DNA of 52,944 nucleotides from Xenorhabdus griffiniae (GTDB lineage Bacteria > Pseudomonadota > Gammaproteobacteria > Enterobacterales > Enterobacteriaceae). The position numbers and the translations under genes are program-made. A model generated the notes under the pieces. That model made no database searches, was not told the DNA's origin, and saw only the letters and a program-made list of their open reading frames with translations. This document shows, piece after piece, positions 1 to 9,084 of the stretch. The stretch's first letter is position 1, and each line of letters begins with the position of its first letter. The DNA lies in contig NZ_JADEUF010000011.1 of assembly GCF_015163655.1 (NCBI RefSeq), positions 1 through 52,944 of the forward strand, given 5' to 3'.

Positions 1-128
1 TTTAATAATAGTCAGGTGCTGACATTGCATCAAATATATATTATCGGTACTGCCGTAGTGATTTAGCTATTTTTCCGATATCATAAATCTATTTACATAT
101 TTGATAACAATAAAGTTTAGTGGTGAAC

Positions 129-233
129 TATACCAATCTAACTTCAAGATGTGTGTGATTTCTCCGCGCGAAGCGGGGAGATATCAGGTTTCATAGCGTG
201 TTGTAAATTGCAACCTGATGTTTAATACGTATA
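129..233 (-). repeat. 105-bp MITE, copy 1
   Basis: This is one of eight related copies in the window, in reverse orientation. It starts TATACCAATCTAACTTCAAG and ends with the complement of the other terminal repeat, GTTTAATACGTATA. The centre is a GC-rich hairpin in which a CTCCGC-like arm faces GCGGGGAG. It lies about 70 bp upstream of the lpxT promoter. Confidence 0.85.
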
Positions 234-302
234 TACAAATATACTGATATAGTTATCTCTTAACCACAGCATCTGATGGTGATTACGCTTTCTCATAAAT
301 TT

Positions 303-311
303 TGTTATAGT
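303..311 (+). promoter_or_regulatory. Candidate extended -10 for lpxT
   Basis: TGTTATAGT matches the TGnTATAAT extended -10 pattern and lies 58 bp before the lpxT start. No good -35 hexamer is seen, which is usual for extended -10 promoters. This rests on pattern only. Confidence 0.35.
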
Positions 312-368
312 CCTTTCCCAAGTTAATCTGTCTACCAAGCTCCACTTTACGTGTTAAATAGGTATCTC

Positions 369-1073
369 ATGACTCGCAGTCACCCGTTCGCTATATTTAT
401 TCTCAATATCCTTGGAATTGCTCTGTTCCTCTCATGGTACTTGCCTGAGAATCACGGTTTTTGGTTCCACATTGATTCTACTATTTTTTATTTTTTCAAT
501 GAAAAATTATTACCCGATTCGAAATTTTCCCTATTTGTCGCTATCGCGAATGTCAGGGCATTCGATGTCATATCACTTTTATGCATGGGCTTACTTTATT
601 ACAGCGCGTTTCGCAAACAAGACTACGCCGGCAAGCGCCGACTTTTCATGATTGGGTTAGTAATGCTGATCTCTGCCATTATCATTAATCAAATAGGCCA
701 TCAAATCCCCGTCAGCCGTCCAAGTCCAACGCTGACATTTGAAAATGTTAATCGCATCAACGAAATGACCAGTTGGCATACAAAAGACTCCTCTAAAGAC
801 AGTTTCCCTGGTGATCACGGATTAATGCTCTTAATTTTCAGCAGCTTTATTCTGCGTTATATTTCCCGCAGTGCATTCTGCATTGCTCTACTGATTACGG
901 TTGCTTTTGCTCTTCCCCGTGTTATGGCAGGTGCACACTGGTTTACAGATATTGCAGTAGGCTCTTTATCTCTAACGTTGATCGGCATGAGCTGGATATT
1001 ACTCACCCCATTAAGTGATATGATGGCAACATGGCTAGACAAAAAATTACCGCATATTAGACGCGATAATTAA
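369..1073 (+). CDS. lpxT: Lipid A 1-diphosphate synthase (PAP2 family)
   Basis: LpxT is an inner-membrane enzyme that moves a phosphate from undecaprenyl pyrophosphate to the 1-phosphate of Kdo2-lipid A on the periplasmic side. The 234-residue protein has several hydrophobic helices and the three PAP2 phosphatase motifs: Arg117-Pro118, FPGDH at 146-150, and Arg184...His190...Asp194. It aligns from end to end with E. coli LpxT (YeiU). An in-frame GTG at 351 exists, but the ATG at 369 has AAATAGG just upstream and matches the family's N-terminus. mepS follows, as in E. coli. A perfect 13-bp hairpin closes the gene. Confidence 0.92.
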   Translation: MTRSHPFAIFILNILGIALFLSWYLPENHGFWFHIDSTIFYFFNEKLLPDSKFSLFVAIANVRAFDVISLLCMGLLYYSAFRKQDYAGKRRLFMIGLVMLISAIIINQIGHQIPVSRPSPTLTFENVNRINEMTSWHTKDSSKDSFPGDHGLMLLIFSSFILRYISRSAFCIALLITVAFALPRVMAGAHWFTDIAVGSLSLTLIGMSWILLTPLSDMMATWLDKKLPHIRRDN

Positions 1074-1080
1074 ACTCATA

Positions 1081-1113
1081 ATATTGAGGAGATGCCTGTT
1101 ATCTCCTCAATAT
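1081..1113 (+). terminator. Hairpin after lpxT
   Basis: Perfect 13-bp arms (ATATTGAGGAGAT and its complement) enclose a 7-nt loop 7 bp after the lpxT stop. No T-run follows, so this may be a weak terminator or an mRNA-stabilising hairpin. Confidence 0.5.
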
Positions 1114-1417
1114 CACCTCATATTCAGCAAAGCTGTATAAAATGGCAACAAACCATTCTAACCTATTAGTTCCTAATCCAATTTTTTGTAAAGAACTCTT
1201 TTTGTCTCTCGCTTTTTACTCATGATTTCAGTAATCTTTCCTGCATCCTGTTTATTAAAATAATATGTTTTGTAAAGACAATAATAAAATGTGTTGCTTC
1301 GCACACTTTCATGGACAGGAAATTTGTTAATTCACCCTATTTTGACTAGGCTTTAGAACATTTAGTGTTTTCATGGTGGTGAAAGTCACGTTAAGGACTG
1401 CAAGGAAAAATCAATAA

Positions 1418-2005
1418 ATGGTTCAATCTAAACCAACACTGAGATACATCTTGCGGCTGATACCCGCAATCATAGCGGCAGCAACACTGACCGCATGTAG
1501 TTCACCAGATTCTAACCTACGCAATAAACAAACTGAGACGCATGCAGTAAACACTGGAAAGCATTATTTACTGCAAGCATCTCAGGATGAATTTGAAACT
1601 CTGGTCAACAAGTTAGATATTAAGTCTAAGATACTCAATCAATACGCTGACTGGAAAGGTGTAGCCTATCGGTTAGGTGGAAACACCAAACGCGGTATCG
1701 ATTGTTCCGCTTTTGTGCAACGTACTTTTCATGATCAATTTGGTATGGAGTTACCACGTTCCACATTAGAACAACAAAATATAGGACAAACCGTGAGTCG
1801 CTCTAAATTACGGGCTGGTGACTTGGTACTGTTTAAGACAGGAGTTCGCAGGCGCCATGTCGGTATCTACATCGGCAATAATCAATTTGTCCATGCTTCA
1901 ACCAGTAATGGGGTTATCGTTTCCAAATTGACCGATACTTACTGGAGTAAACGCTACTATGGAGCCAGACGAGTGTTATCAGATAACATAAAAACCTCGG
2001 TTTGA
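1418..2005 (+). CDS. mepS: Murein DD-endopeptidase MepS, NlpC/P60 lipoprotein
   Basis: MepS (Spr) cuts D-Ala-mDAP cross-links in peptidoglycan so that new strands can be inserted during growth. The 195-residue protein has a lipoprotein signal with lipobox LTAC (lipidated Cys27). Its NlpC/P60 domain has catalytic Cys96 (IDCSAF), His147 (RHVGIYIG) and His159 (FVHAST). It is close to E. coli MepS throughout. AAGGA upstream of the ATG is the ribosome binding site. It follows lpxT as in E. coli, but a gap of about 340 bp suggests a promoter of its own. In E. coli the protein is degraded by the NlpI-Prc system; that cannot be judged here. Confidence 0.95.
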   Translation: MVQSKPTLRYILRLIPAIIAAATLTACSSPDSNLRNKQTETHAVNTGKHYLLQASQDEFETLVNKLDIKSKILNQYADWKGVAYRLGGNTKRGIDCSAFVQRTFHDQFGMELPRSTLEQQNIGQTVSRSKLRAGDLVLFKTGVRRRHVGIYIGNNQFVHASTSNGVIVSKLTDTYWSKRYYGARRVLSDNIKTSV

Positions 2006-2038
2006 CGGACACCTAACGTATCTTTCCTTGCAGACATT

Positions 2039-2070
2039 AAAAAACGCTTCCATTTAAGAAGCGTTTTTTA
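2039..2070 (+). terminator. Rho-independent terminator of mepS
   Basis: Twelve-base arms (AAAAAACGCTTC and GAAGCGTTTTTT) enclose a 7-nt loop and run into a T-tract 34 bp after the mepS stop. The A-tract also lets it serve yejG, which ends nearby on the other strand. Confidence 0.85.
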
Positions 2071-2083
2071 TCAATGGGTAAAA

Positions 2084-2428
2084 TCATAGTGGGTACAGCG
2101 CAGTTATATTTTCTGCAATTGCAGCACCTAATGTCTTCAAACGACATATCACTGCACTCTCATCTTCCTTAGCAAAAAACAAACAGGGTTCTCTCTCCCA
2201 CTCAATCACAGCACTCGGTATCTGCATATCAGCAATAGACTGATTAATAACATGCAAAATTTCCCGTGCTTTTTCACCCTCATGGCTTAATAATTTCAGC
2301 CCCATTAGGCTATTTCCTAAATCTGTCTCTTCTGCTGGTAAAATCTCAACTTTTGTACCAACGAAGCCAGTTGACCACCGATAACTTTGCGGCAGTCTGT
2401 GTACTACCGAAAGTTGGATATTATTCAC
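2084..2428 (-). CDS. yejG: YejG family protein of unknown function
   Basis: This 114-residue protein is recognisably E. coli YejG: it begins MNNIQLSVVHRLPQSYRWS and shares the EPCLFF and CRLKTLGAAIAE segments with that family. No signal peptide, membrane segment or catalytic motif is visible, so it is probably cytoplasmic. In E. coli YejG has been linked to aminoglycoside tolerance, but its biochemical role is not established. It sits next to bcr as in E. coli, whereas the E. coli neighbours rtn and yejABEF are missing between it and mepS. Confidence 0.85.
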   Translation of the reverse strand: MNNIQLSVVHRLPQSYRWSTGFVGTKVEILPAEETDLGNSLMGLKLLSHEGEKAREILHVINQSIADMQIPSAVIEWEREPCLFFAKEDESAVICRLKTLGAAIAENITALYPL

Positions 2429-3043
2429 GTATCATTCCTATCAGAAACAACATTAATACATCTAACCACCAGCTGTAGATTATCGATTCGTCAAAACCGA
2501 ATAACCACCCAACAAAAAAGTAAATAAAAGGTTAAAATAAAAATCGTGTTACCGCACTTACTTCACTTCCTGCTTTAAAAAAAGTGCGACCCAGCTCGCA
2601 TTTTATATATATTTATACTGTTTAGGTAAAAAATTCAACTTATTTTTATGCAAAACAGCAACCTTTAATTCAAGATTTATTTACATATTTGTTTCTTTCA
2701 AATGTTACTGAGTGCCAATAGAACCACAATCTTTTTATTTACAATAGGTTAAATAATGACAACCCTATAACCTTCCATAGACATAAAGCCATTATTAGAA
2801 ATTAACAAAAAAGCAACATTTCAGCGTTAGCCGGATATGATAGTATTAAAAATTTCCTCCATTTTTTGATGATTGCTCGATATTTCCTGTTTATCAGATT
2901 AATCAATAACCCTCTAAAGGCTCAAAGCACTTTAGGAAAAACACTTAAAAAAAGGCCATCCCCTATTGGCAGATGGCCTTTAAAAACATTTTATGCCTGA
3001 ACTTGATTATTCTCAGAACACAACACTTTATTTATGATGCTGA
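2429..3043. other. AT-rich intergenic region between yejG and bcr
   Basis: About 615 bp without a convincing gene. It holds the bcr terminator (2951-2981) and a second hairpin near 2573-2605 whose reverse-strand reading is TGCGA, a loop, TCGCA, a bulged C, then a T-run. The second hairpin could end a short reverse-strand transcript. Otherwise only AT-rich sequence is seen. Confidence 0.5.
2951..2981 (-). terminator. Bidirectional terminator after bcr
   Basis: The arms AAAGGCCATC and GATGGCCTTT enclose an 11-nt loop. A-rich flanks on one side and T's on the other let it work for bcr on the reverse strand. Confidence 0.75.
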
Positions 3044-4234
3044 TTATTTATACGATTCACTACGTGCATAGATAATAAGCATCATTGCTAATGTCACACA
3101 TAATGCCATTGAGCCTACCATCGGCCAGGCATTCTCCTCAGGCAGTAGAGACAAAATAGCGCCCACCGATGCAGCGATGCTAAAACGGATGGTTCCTGCC
3201 AGTGAAGAAACTGTTCCGGCCATGTGGGGATAATCGTCCAACACAACAGCCATCGTGTTAGACGTAATCATGGAAATTCCGCTGATATAAATGGCAACTC
3301 CCATAACCAGAGAAATAAATCCCAGATCAAACAAGGTGCTAAACAATAGCCATAATCCCACGACAAATTGAATAAACAGCCCAATATGCAACATTTTTAA
3401 TGGGCCATATTTGCGTACACACTGACTGTTGATAGTTGCCATGATGAACAGAAAAATAATATTCAGCCCGAAATAGTAACCAAAATGCTGCGCAGGTACA
3501 CCGTTCAATTTGATGTATACAAATGCCCCAACACTGAGAAAAGAGAACATTCCAGCAAAGGAAAAACCACTCGCTAAGATGTAACAGAGTACCTGGCGTT
3601 GCCGAAACAGCATGACGAACTGTCTTACAGTAGTTTTTAAGTTAAATTTCTGCCTTTTCTCTTTAGGTAATGTCTCTTCTATGAAGAGAGCCACCAGGGT
3701 AACAGTAATGACTGCAACCAAGGCTATCGACCAGAAAATAGCATGCCAGTTAAACCATACCATCAACATCCCACCCAACATGGGAGCCAATAACGGGGCG
3801 ATGATCATCACCAATGTGACAAAAGACATGCTGCGGGAAAACTCCTCTTTTGTGAATCTATCACGCATCAAAGCGTTGATGACAACACCGGCAGCCGCAG
3901 CAGAAAATCCATGTAAGAAACGCATGGAAATAAAGGTATCAATATCTTGCGCTAAAGCACATGCAGCAGAAGAGATAGCAAAAACAATGACACCTCCCAA
4001 AATGACTGGCTTACGTCCTAAACTATCCGACATTGGCCCATAAATCATTTGCCCAATAGCAAAACCCAAAATATAGCTACTCAACGTCATCTGTACCAAA
4101 CCATCACTGACACCAAAACTCTCAGCGATCGTTGGCATACTCGGCAAATACATATCAATTGCCAATGGCATTAACATAGAAAGCAAACCAAGGATCAAGA
4201 CTAATCCCAAATAGGACGAACGCTGTTGTTGCAC
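3044..4234 (-). CDS. bcr: Bcr/CflA family MFS drug efflux protein
   Basis: Bcr is a 12-helix proton antiporter of the DHA1 family; in E. coli it exports bicyclomycin, sulfonamides and dipeptides. The 396-residue sequence carries the MFS signature between helices 2 and 3 (YGPMSDSLGRKPV), the antiporter-type segment near helix 5 (LLAPMLGG), and overall similarity to E. coli Bcr. The start is GTG, with AGGAG six bases upstream. rsuA, upstream on the same strand, is 33 bp away, so the two may be co-transcribed as in E. coli. Substrate range cannot be told from sequence. Confidence 0.9.
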   Translation of the reverse strand: MQQQRSSYLGLVLILGLLSMLMPLAIDMYLPSMPTIAESFGVSDGLVQMTLSSYILGFAIGQMIYGPMSDSLGRKPVILGGVIVFAISSAACALAQDIDTFISMRFLHGFSAAAAGVVINALMRDRFTKEEFSRSMSFVTLVMIIAPLLAPMLGGMLMVWFNWHAIFWSIALVAVITVTLVALFIEETLPKEKRQKFNLKTTVRQFVMLFRQRQVLCYILASGFSFAGMFSFLSVGAFVYIKLNGVPAQHFGYYFGLNIIFLFIMATINSQCVRKYGPLKMLHIGLFIQFVVGLWLLFSTLFDLGFISLVMGVAIYISGISMITSNTMAVVLDDYPHMAGTVSSLAGTIRFSIAASVGAILSLLPEENAWPMVGSMALCVTLAMMLIIYARSESYK

Positions 4235-4267
4235 GCAGTTACTCCTGAATCAATTGAAGGATAAAAA

Positions 4268-4975
4268 TTAAGGGGTTGGCATTTGTATGCTGTTGATCTC
4301 ATTATCAGTCAGCGCCCGATATTCTCCTGGCTCTAATGCCGGATCGAGATAAATTTCGCCGATTCGCTCCCGATGAAGCGCAACAACATGATTTCCCACT
4401 GCGGCAAACATGCGTTTTACTTGGTGATAACGTCCTTCGCTAATAGTCAAACGAACACGTTGAGGCTCGATAATTTCCATTTGTGCGGGTTTTGTTAGTG
4501 TTTTTTCCCCATTTAACTGCACCCCTGCCAGAAATTTTTGCTCAGTATCCCCAGAGACTGGATGTTCCAATGTCACAAGATAAGTTTTTTCGCAGTGATG
4601 TTTAGGGGATGTAATACGGTGTGACCATTGACCATCATCAGTCAACAAAACCAACCCTGTCGTATCGATATCCAAACGCCCTGCTGAATGTAATTTATGA
4701 GCAACAGGCTCATCGATAAAATACAAAATTGTCGGGTTTGCAGGATCATCTGTCGAACATACATATCCCTGGGGTTTATTCAGCATGAAATAACGTGGAC
4801 CATTGAGTTGTTGCAATATCGTGCCATCATAGGCAACTTGCTGATCAGGCTTCAATTTATAGGCTCCTGTTTTGATGATCTCATCATCGACAGTGACTAG
4901 CCCTGCCCGCAACTCGCGCCCCACATCGTTGCGGCTAATACCTAATTGTTGTGATAAAAATTTATCCAATCGCAT
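4268..4975 (-). CDS. rsuA: 16S rRNA pseudouridine(516) synthase
   Basis: RsuA converts U516 of 16S rRNA to pseudouridine. The 235-residue protein has an N-terminal S4 RNA-binding domain ([12 protein letters not shown]...VTVDDE) and a RluA/RsuA catalytic domain whose [10 protein letters not shown] motif carries the catalytic aspartate. The reading frame is open for 28 more codons upstream, but the family always starts at MRLDKF, so the ATG at 4975 was chosen. The ribosome binding site there is weak. It lies between bcr and the divergent radD, as in E. coli. Confidence 0.93.
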   Translation of the reverse strand: MRLDKFLSQQLGISRNDVGRELRAGLVTVDDEIIKTGAYKLKPDQQVAYDGTILQQLNGPRYFMLNKPQGYVCSTDDPANPTILYFIDEPVAHKLHSAGRLDIDTTGLVLLTDDGQWSHRITSPKHHCEKTYLVTLEHPVSGDTEQKFLAGVQLNGEKTLTKPAQMEIIEPQRVRLTISEGRYHQVKRMFAAVGNHVVALHRERIGEIYLDPALEPGEYRALTDNEINSIQMPTP

Positions 4976-5245
4976 GAATAGATGTACCTGACAAAAATAA
5001 ACACAGATGAACATGTCCTTGATATTATGAACAACCTCAAGGCCACTATTGGGATACAAGATTAAACAGATAATTTATAGAAAAATCATCACGCCAGTAA
5101 CTATATCAACAATAAGTTACACGTTATAGCCCACCTGATCCTAGAAAAATAATGATGCATGATTTCTCAACGGCAGGCTTCAAAGAAAAATGTTATTCTC
5201 TACCGTAATTATCTTTTACCTGATATTTGTGACAGTAACATAAAA

Positions 5246-7003
5246 ATGGCTTTTACTTTACGTCCTTATCAACAAGAAGCGGTAGACGCAACCATTCGCT
5301 ATTTTCGCCAGCACAGAGATCCCGCCGTTATTGTTTTACCAACAGGGGCAGGTAAAAGCCTTGTCATCGCAGAATTGGCAAAGCTGGCCCATGGTCGTGT
5401 TTTGGTTTTGGCACATGTCAAAGAACTTGTTGCGCAGAATCACAGCAAATATTGTGCTTATGGATTGGATGCAGATATTTTTTCCGCAGGGCTAAATCAA
5501 AAACAAAGTACAGGAAAAGTGGTTTTTGGCAGTATTCAGTCTATTGCCCGCAACCTGGATTGCTTTGACCACCATTTTTCACTGCTAATCATCGATGAAT
5601 GCCACCGCATCAGTGATGACGAAAACAGCCAATACCAACAAATTATCCAACAACTTCGAAAAAACAATCCCCAAATCCGCATCTTGGGTTTAACCGCAAC
5701 ACCTTATCGTCTTAGTGCTGGCTGGATATATCAATATCATTATCATGGCATGATCCGTGGTGATGAACGTAGTTTCTTTCGCGATTGTATTTATGATCTT
5801 CCATTGCGTTATATGATTAAGCATCATTTTCTGGTTTCTCCAGAAAGATTGGACATGCCTGTAATGCAATATGATTTCAGTCAGGTACGAACCAGTCAGC
5901 AAGGGATATTCAATGAAGCGGAATTAAATCGGGAGCTTAAACGCCAAAAGCGTATCACTCCTCATATCATTAGACAGATCATTGAATATGCACAAAATCG
6001 AAAAGGTGTGATGATTTTCGCCGCGACAGTCGAACATGCCAAAGAAATCTTCCAATTGCTGCCGACAGGACAAGCCGCATTAGTCAGCGCAGATACCCCA
6101 CCATCTGAACGGGATCACTTAATTACGGCATTCAAAGAACAGCAACTCCGCTATATGGTCAATGTTGCCGTACTCACAACAGGATTCGATGCTCCCCATG
6201 TTGATTTAATCGCCATATTGCGCCCAACAGAATCGATCAGTCTTTATCAGCAGATCGTCGGGCGCGGCTTACGTTTATTTCCTGACAAAAAAGATTGCTT
6301 GATTTTAGACTATGCAGGCAATCCCCACGATCTTTACACACCTGAAATCGGTAACAGTAAACCCAACTCACAAAGCCAGCCCGTTCAGGTATTTTGCCCT
6401 ATCTGTCAATTTGCTAATACTTTCTGGGGGATATGCACGACAGATGGAGAGATCGTTGAGCATTTTGGGCGACGCTGCCAAGGTTGGGAAGAAGACGAAA
6501 ATGGGAAACGTCAACAATGTGATTTTCGTTTTCGTTTTAAGTCATGCCCCCATTGTGGTGCAGAAAACGATATCGCGGCCCGACGCTGTCATCGTTGTGA
6601 AGAAGTGCTCGTCGATCCCGATGATATGCTGAAAGCCGCTCTAAAACTAAAAGATGCCCTGGTGCTACGTTGTGGTGGTATGCAATTAACACCAGGTCAC
6701 GACAATAAAGGAGAATGGCTAAAAATCACCTATTACGATGAAGATGGTGCGGACGTATCTGAATTGTTCCGTTTATCGACCTCAGCCCAAAAGAAAGTAT
6801 TTGAACTGCAATTCCTTCGCCAACATCAACGTGCACCAGGAACCGTTTTTCACTGGAGAGCAGCGGCAGACGTTGCTAATCAATTTTCTTTATTGCGTCA
6901 TCCTGATTTTGTTGTCGCGCGTAAAAAAGGGCAATTTTGGCAAATTAGAGAAAAGATTTTTGACTACCAAGGGCGATTTAGACGGGCTGATGATTTGTAC
7001 TAA
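5246..7003 (+). CDS. radD: RadD (YejH) superfamily 2 DNA repair helicase
   Basis: RadD is an SF2 ATPase that acts with RecA and SSB in double-strand break repair. The 585-residue protein has Walker A (PTGAGKS, Lys37), the Walker B box DECH at 117-120, motif III (GLTATPYR), and helicase-C motifs ending in [10 protein letters not shown] zinc-binding C-terminal part contains paired CxxC groups ([20 protein letters not shown]). The frame opens at 5159, but E. coli YejH starts at the equivalent of MAFTLRPYQ, so the ATG at 5246 was chosen. It diverges from rsuA and precedes rplY, as in E. coli. Confidence 0.93.
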   Translation: MAFTLRPYQQEAVDATIRYFRQHRDPAVIVLPTGAGKSLVIAELAKLAHGRVLVLAHVKELVAQNHSKYCAYGLDADIFSAGLNQKQSTGKVVFGSIQSIARNLDCFDHHFSLLIIDECHRISDDENSQYQQIIQQLRKNNPQIRILGLTATPYRLSAGWIYQYHYHGMIRGDERSFFRDCIYDLPLRYMIKHHFLVSPERLDMPVMQYDFSQVRTSQQGIFNEAELNRELKRQKRITPHIIRQIIEYAQNRKGVMIFAATVEHAKEIFQLLPTGQAALVSADTPPSERDHLITAFKEQQLRYMVNVAVLTTGFDAPHVDLIAILRPTESISLYQQIVGRGLRLFPDKKDCLILDYAGNPHDLYTPEIGNSKPNSQSQPVQVFCPICQFANTFWGICTTDGEIVEHFGRRCQGWEEDENGKRQQCDFRFRFKSCPHCGAENDIAARRCHRCEEVLVDPDDMLKAALKLKDALVLRCGGMQLTPGHDNKGEWLKITYYDEDGADVSELFRLSTSAQKKVFELQFLRQHQRAPGTVFHWRAAADVANQFSLLRHPDFVVARKKGQFWQIREKIFDYQGRFRRADDLY

Positions 7004-7051
7004 ATATGTCAGATAGATCATCCACTGACTCACTGGAAAGCATATTTATAT

Positions 7052-7080
7052 TTGCTGTCATATCGGTTTTTCGCTAGAAT
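7052..7080 (+). promoter_or_regulatory. Promoter of rplY
   Basis: TTGCTG (7052-7057) and TAGAAT (7075-7080) are separated by exactly 17 bp, close to the sigma-70 consensus. A GC-rich discriminator follows, as in many ribosomal promoters. Confidence 0.75.
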
Positions 7081-7086
7081 GCCGCC

Positions 7087-7181
7087 CGCTTAGCGTAATA
7101 ATACATGTTAAGCCAAGTATCGAACCTGCTGCTGGGTCGCCTGTAGCAGGATTTATTTTCTTCTTTTACAGAGAAAAAATA
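7087..7181 (+). promoter_or_regulatory. rplY leader, possible L25 autoregulation site
   Basis: A leader of about 95 nt lies between the promoter and the start codon. It contains a hairpin near 7127-7150 (CCTGCT paired with AGCAGG). L25 of E. coli is known to repress its own mRNA through a leader structure resembling its 5S rRNA site; whether this hairpin does so is inference. Confidence 0.4.
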
Positions 7182-7463
7182 ATGTTAACTATTAATGCAG
7201 AAGTACGTAAAGAGCAGGGCAAAGGTGCGAGCCGCCGCCTGCGTAGAGCTAACAAGTTTCCAGCAATCATCTATGGTGGTAACCAAGAGCCAGTTTCTAT
7301 CGAACTGGATCACGATGCAGTTATCAACCACGAAAGCAAACCAGAATTTTACGAAGTTCTGACTCTGGTTGTTGATGGTAAAGAAACTAAAGTTAAAGTG
7401 CAGGCAGTACAGCGTCATCCGTTTAAACCTAAACTGACGCACATCGATTTCCTGCGTGCTTAA
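7182..7463 (+). CDS. rplY: 50S ribosomal protein L25
   Basis: L25 binds the E-loop of 5S rRNA in the large subunit. The 93-residue protein is the short gammaproteobacterial form without the CTC extension and starts [19 protein letters not shown], almost identical to E. coli. It has its own promoter with 17-bp spacing and a strong terminator, so it is likely monocistronic. The neighbours radD and yejK are the same as in E. coli. Confidence 0.97.
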   Translation: MLTINAEVRKEQGKGASRRLRRANKFPAIIYGGNQEPVSIELDHDAVINHESKPEFYEVLTLVVDGKETKVKVQAVQRHPFKPKLTHIDFLRA

Positions 7464-7498
7464 TTAGCCACAGTCGAGCTTTTATCGGGACGCCGAGT

Positions 7499-7532
7499 AA
7501 ATAACGCCGCAATTGCGGCGTTATTTATTTTT
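7499..7532 (+). terminator. Terminator shared by rplY and yejK
   Basis: Twelve-base arms (AAATAACGCCGC and GCGGCGTTATTT) enclose an AATT loop, followed by a T-rich tail. It lies between two convergent genes and can act on both strands. Confidence 0.85.
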
Positions 7533-7544
7533 ACAGCGGCTAAT

Positions 7545-8549
7545 CTAGCGATTACCACCATGGCGTTGCAGTTGATCGCGCAGATTCGGGGGTGTTCCCT
7601 TGATCGTCAATGTATCTGTGACTGGGTCCCAAAAAATGCGTTCTCCCATCAACATAGCATCAAAGTTAATGGTTAATCCTCCACCACTACCGGCAAATTT
7701 TGTTAGTTGGCGTAACGTTCCGCGATCAGCAGGAAAGCTTTCTTCCAATTCATAGCCCTTTTCCTGCGAAAATTGCTGAAAGTTTTGCTCACCCAGCGCG
7801 GGTAACTCTTGGGAGAGTTCTTGTAACTTAATCTCTTCGCCCGCCTGTAACTGTTCATTACAGTAACCATAAACTTGCTGACGATAAGCCTGACGTTCAT
7901 TTTTATCTAACTGTGCCGACTCACAATAATCATCTAAAGCCTGCAGCAAACCTTTATTTTGAACTTTGGCATTCATACCTTCACTGGCGGCGAGAAAATC
8001 CATAAAAAAGTCTGAAACCTTGCGCCCTACCCGTCCTTTTAAAAAAGTCAGATAGCGGCTGGATTCAGGATTGGTTTCCCATTCAGTTAGATCGATTCTT
8101 GCAATGATATCAGCATGGGGAATATCAAGATATTGTGTTGTATTTACATCAAGTTCATCATTGACGGATGTGCTATTACAGCTGTTAAGAACAGCAATCA
8201 GCAAATATTCCACGGCAAGATAACGATATTGGCAAAACAACACCGTTCCCCCTTCGGCAAACGGATACTTCGCCAGCTCATCTTTTAAGCGAACAGTTGC
8301 AGCCCGACTAAAACCGAGAAAATCATCATCTCCTTTACGTAGATGACGGAGTGATCCCGCCAGCTCACTTTCTTCATTGAACAAACCGTAAGCTTTACTT
8401 TTCGCGCTGTATACACGATGCAACTCTGCCATCATCTCTTCAACCACTTGGTTGGTATCCAGCAAAGCATCACGCAAAATCACTTCCAACGTCTGTTCAT
8501 CACGTTTAATCAACCGATGTAACGCGATCTGGGTAATTTCCAGACTCAT
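7545..8549 (-). CDS. yejK: Nucleoid-associated protein YejK (NdpA)
   Basis: The 334-residue protein matches the NdpA/YejK family (37-kDa nucleoid-associated protein), found with compacted DNA in E. coli; its exact role there remains unclear. It begins [19 protein letters not shown], and the typical FLAASEG and [11 protein letters not shown] segments are present. AAGGAG lies ten bases before the ATG. It is convergent with rplY and divergent from yejL, as in E. coli. No signal peptide or membrane helix is seen. Confidence 0.93.
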   Translation of the reverse strand: MSLEITQIALHRLIKRDEQTLEVILRDALLDTNQVVEEMMAELHRVYSAKSKAYGLFNEESELAGSLRHLRKGDDDFLGFSRAATVRLKDELAKYPFAEGGTVLFCQYRYLAVEYLLIAVLNSCNSTSVNDELDVNTTQYLDIPHADIIARIDLTEWETNPESSRYLTFLKGRVGRKVSDFFMDFLAASEGMNAKVQNKGLLQALDDYCESAQLDKNERQAYRQQVYGYCNEQLQAGEEIKLQELSQELPALGEQNFQQFSQEKGYELEESFPADRGTLRQLTKFAGSGGGLTINFDAMLMGERIFWDPVTDTLTIKGTPPNLRDQLQRHGGNR

Positions 8550-8825
8550 TATTTATACTCCTTTGCAGCGTTGACCATATAGGGCCGTGCGGTTAGCGGC
8601 GTATTCAAACATCGTTATCTTTCTGCTGCAACCAAAAACCCAATTGGCAAAAATATTCGCCATTTAATTGCCAACATCCTGCATATCAAAGATTAAAATG
8701 ATGCTGCAATATTCAATATTGGCAACAACTCCGGCAACAGAGAGTTAATTTGTCATAAAAAAAGCAGAAAATCCCCCCTCTATACGGTAATATATGGGGC
8801 TTTGTACATTCAGGATTTTTGATTT

Positions 8826-9053
8826 ATGCCACAGTCATCTCGCTATAGCGATGAAAAAGTTGAACATTTATTAACTGAATTAGTAAATGTTTTCGAGAAA
8901 GACCATACTCCAACTGACCTAACCTTGATGGTTTTGGGTAATATGGTAACAAATTTGATCAATACGAGTATTGCTCCTGCCCAACGCAGACATATCGCAG
9001 ACTCGTTTGCACACGCGTTGCAATCTTCAATCAACGAAGATAAAGCGCATTAA
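8826..9053 (+). CDS. yejL: YejL family small protein
   Basis: The 75-residue protein matches E. coli YejL (UPF0352) over its whole length, including [19 protein letters not shown] and the C-terminal SSINEDKAH. It is probably a helical cytoplasmic protein of unknown function. yejM starts 31 bp downstream, so the two probably form one operon. Confidence 0.93.
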   Translation: MPQSSRYSDEKVEHLLTELVNVFEKDHTPTDLTLMVLGNMVTNLINTSIAPAQRRHIADSFAHALQSSINEDKAH

Positions 9054-9084
9054 TCTTTATTTAACACGTTGACGTAAAGAAAAT

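Noticed and set aside
3612..4043. 143-codon frame opposite bcr
   Set aside because: It is fully antisense to the Bcr coding sequence, and its composition follows the shadow of transmembrane codons.
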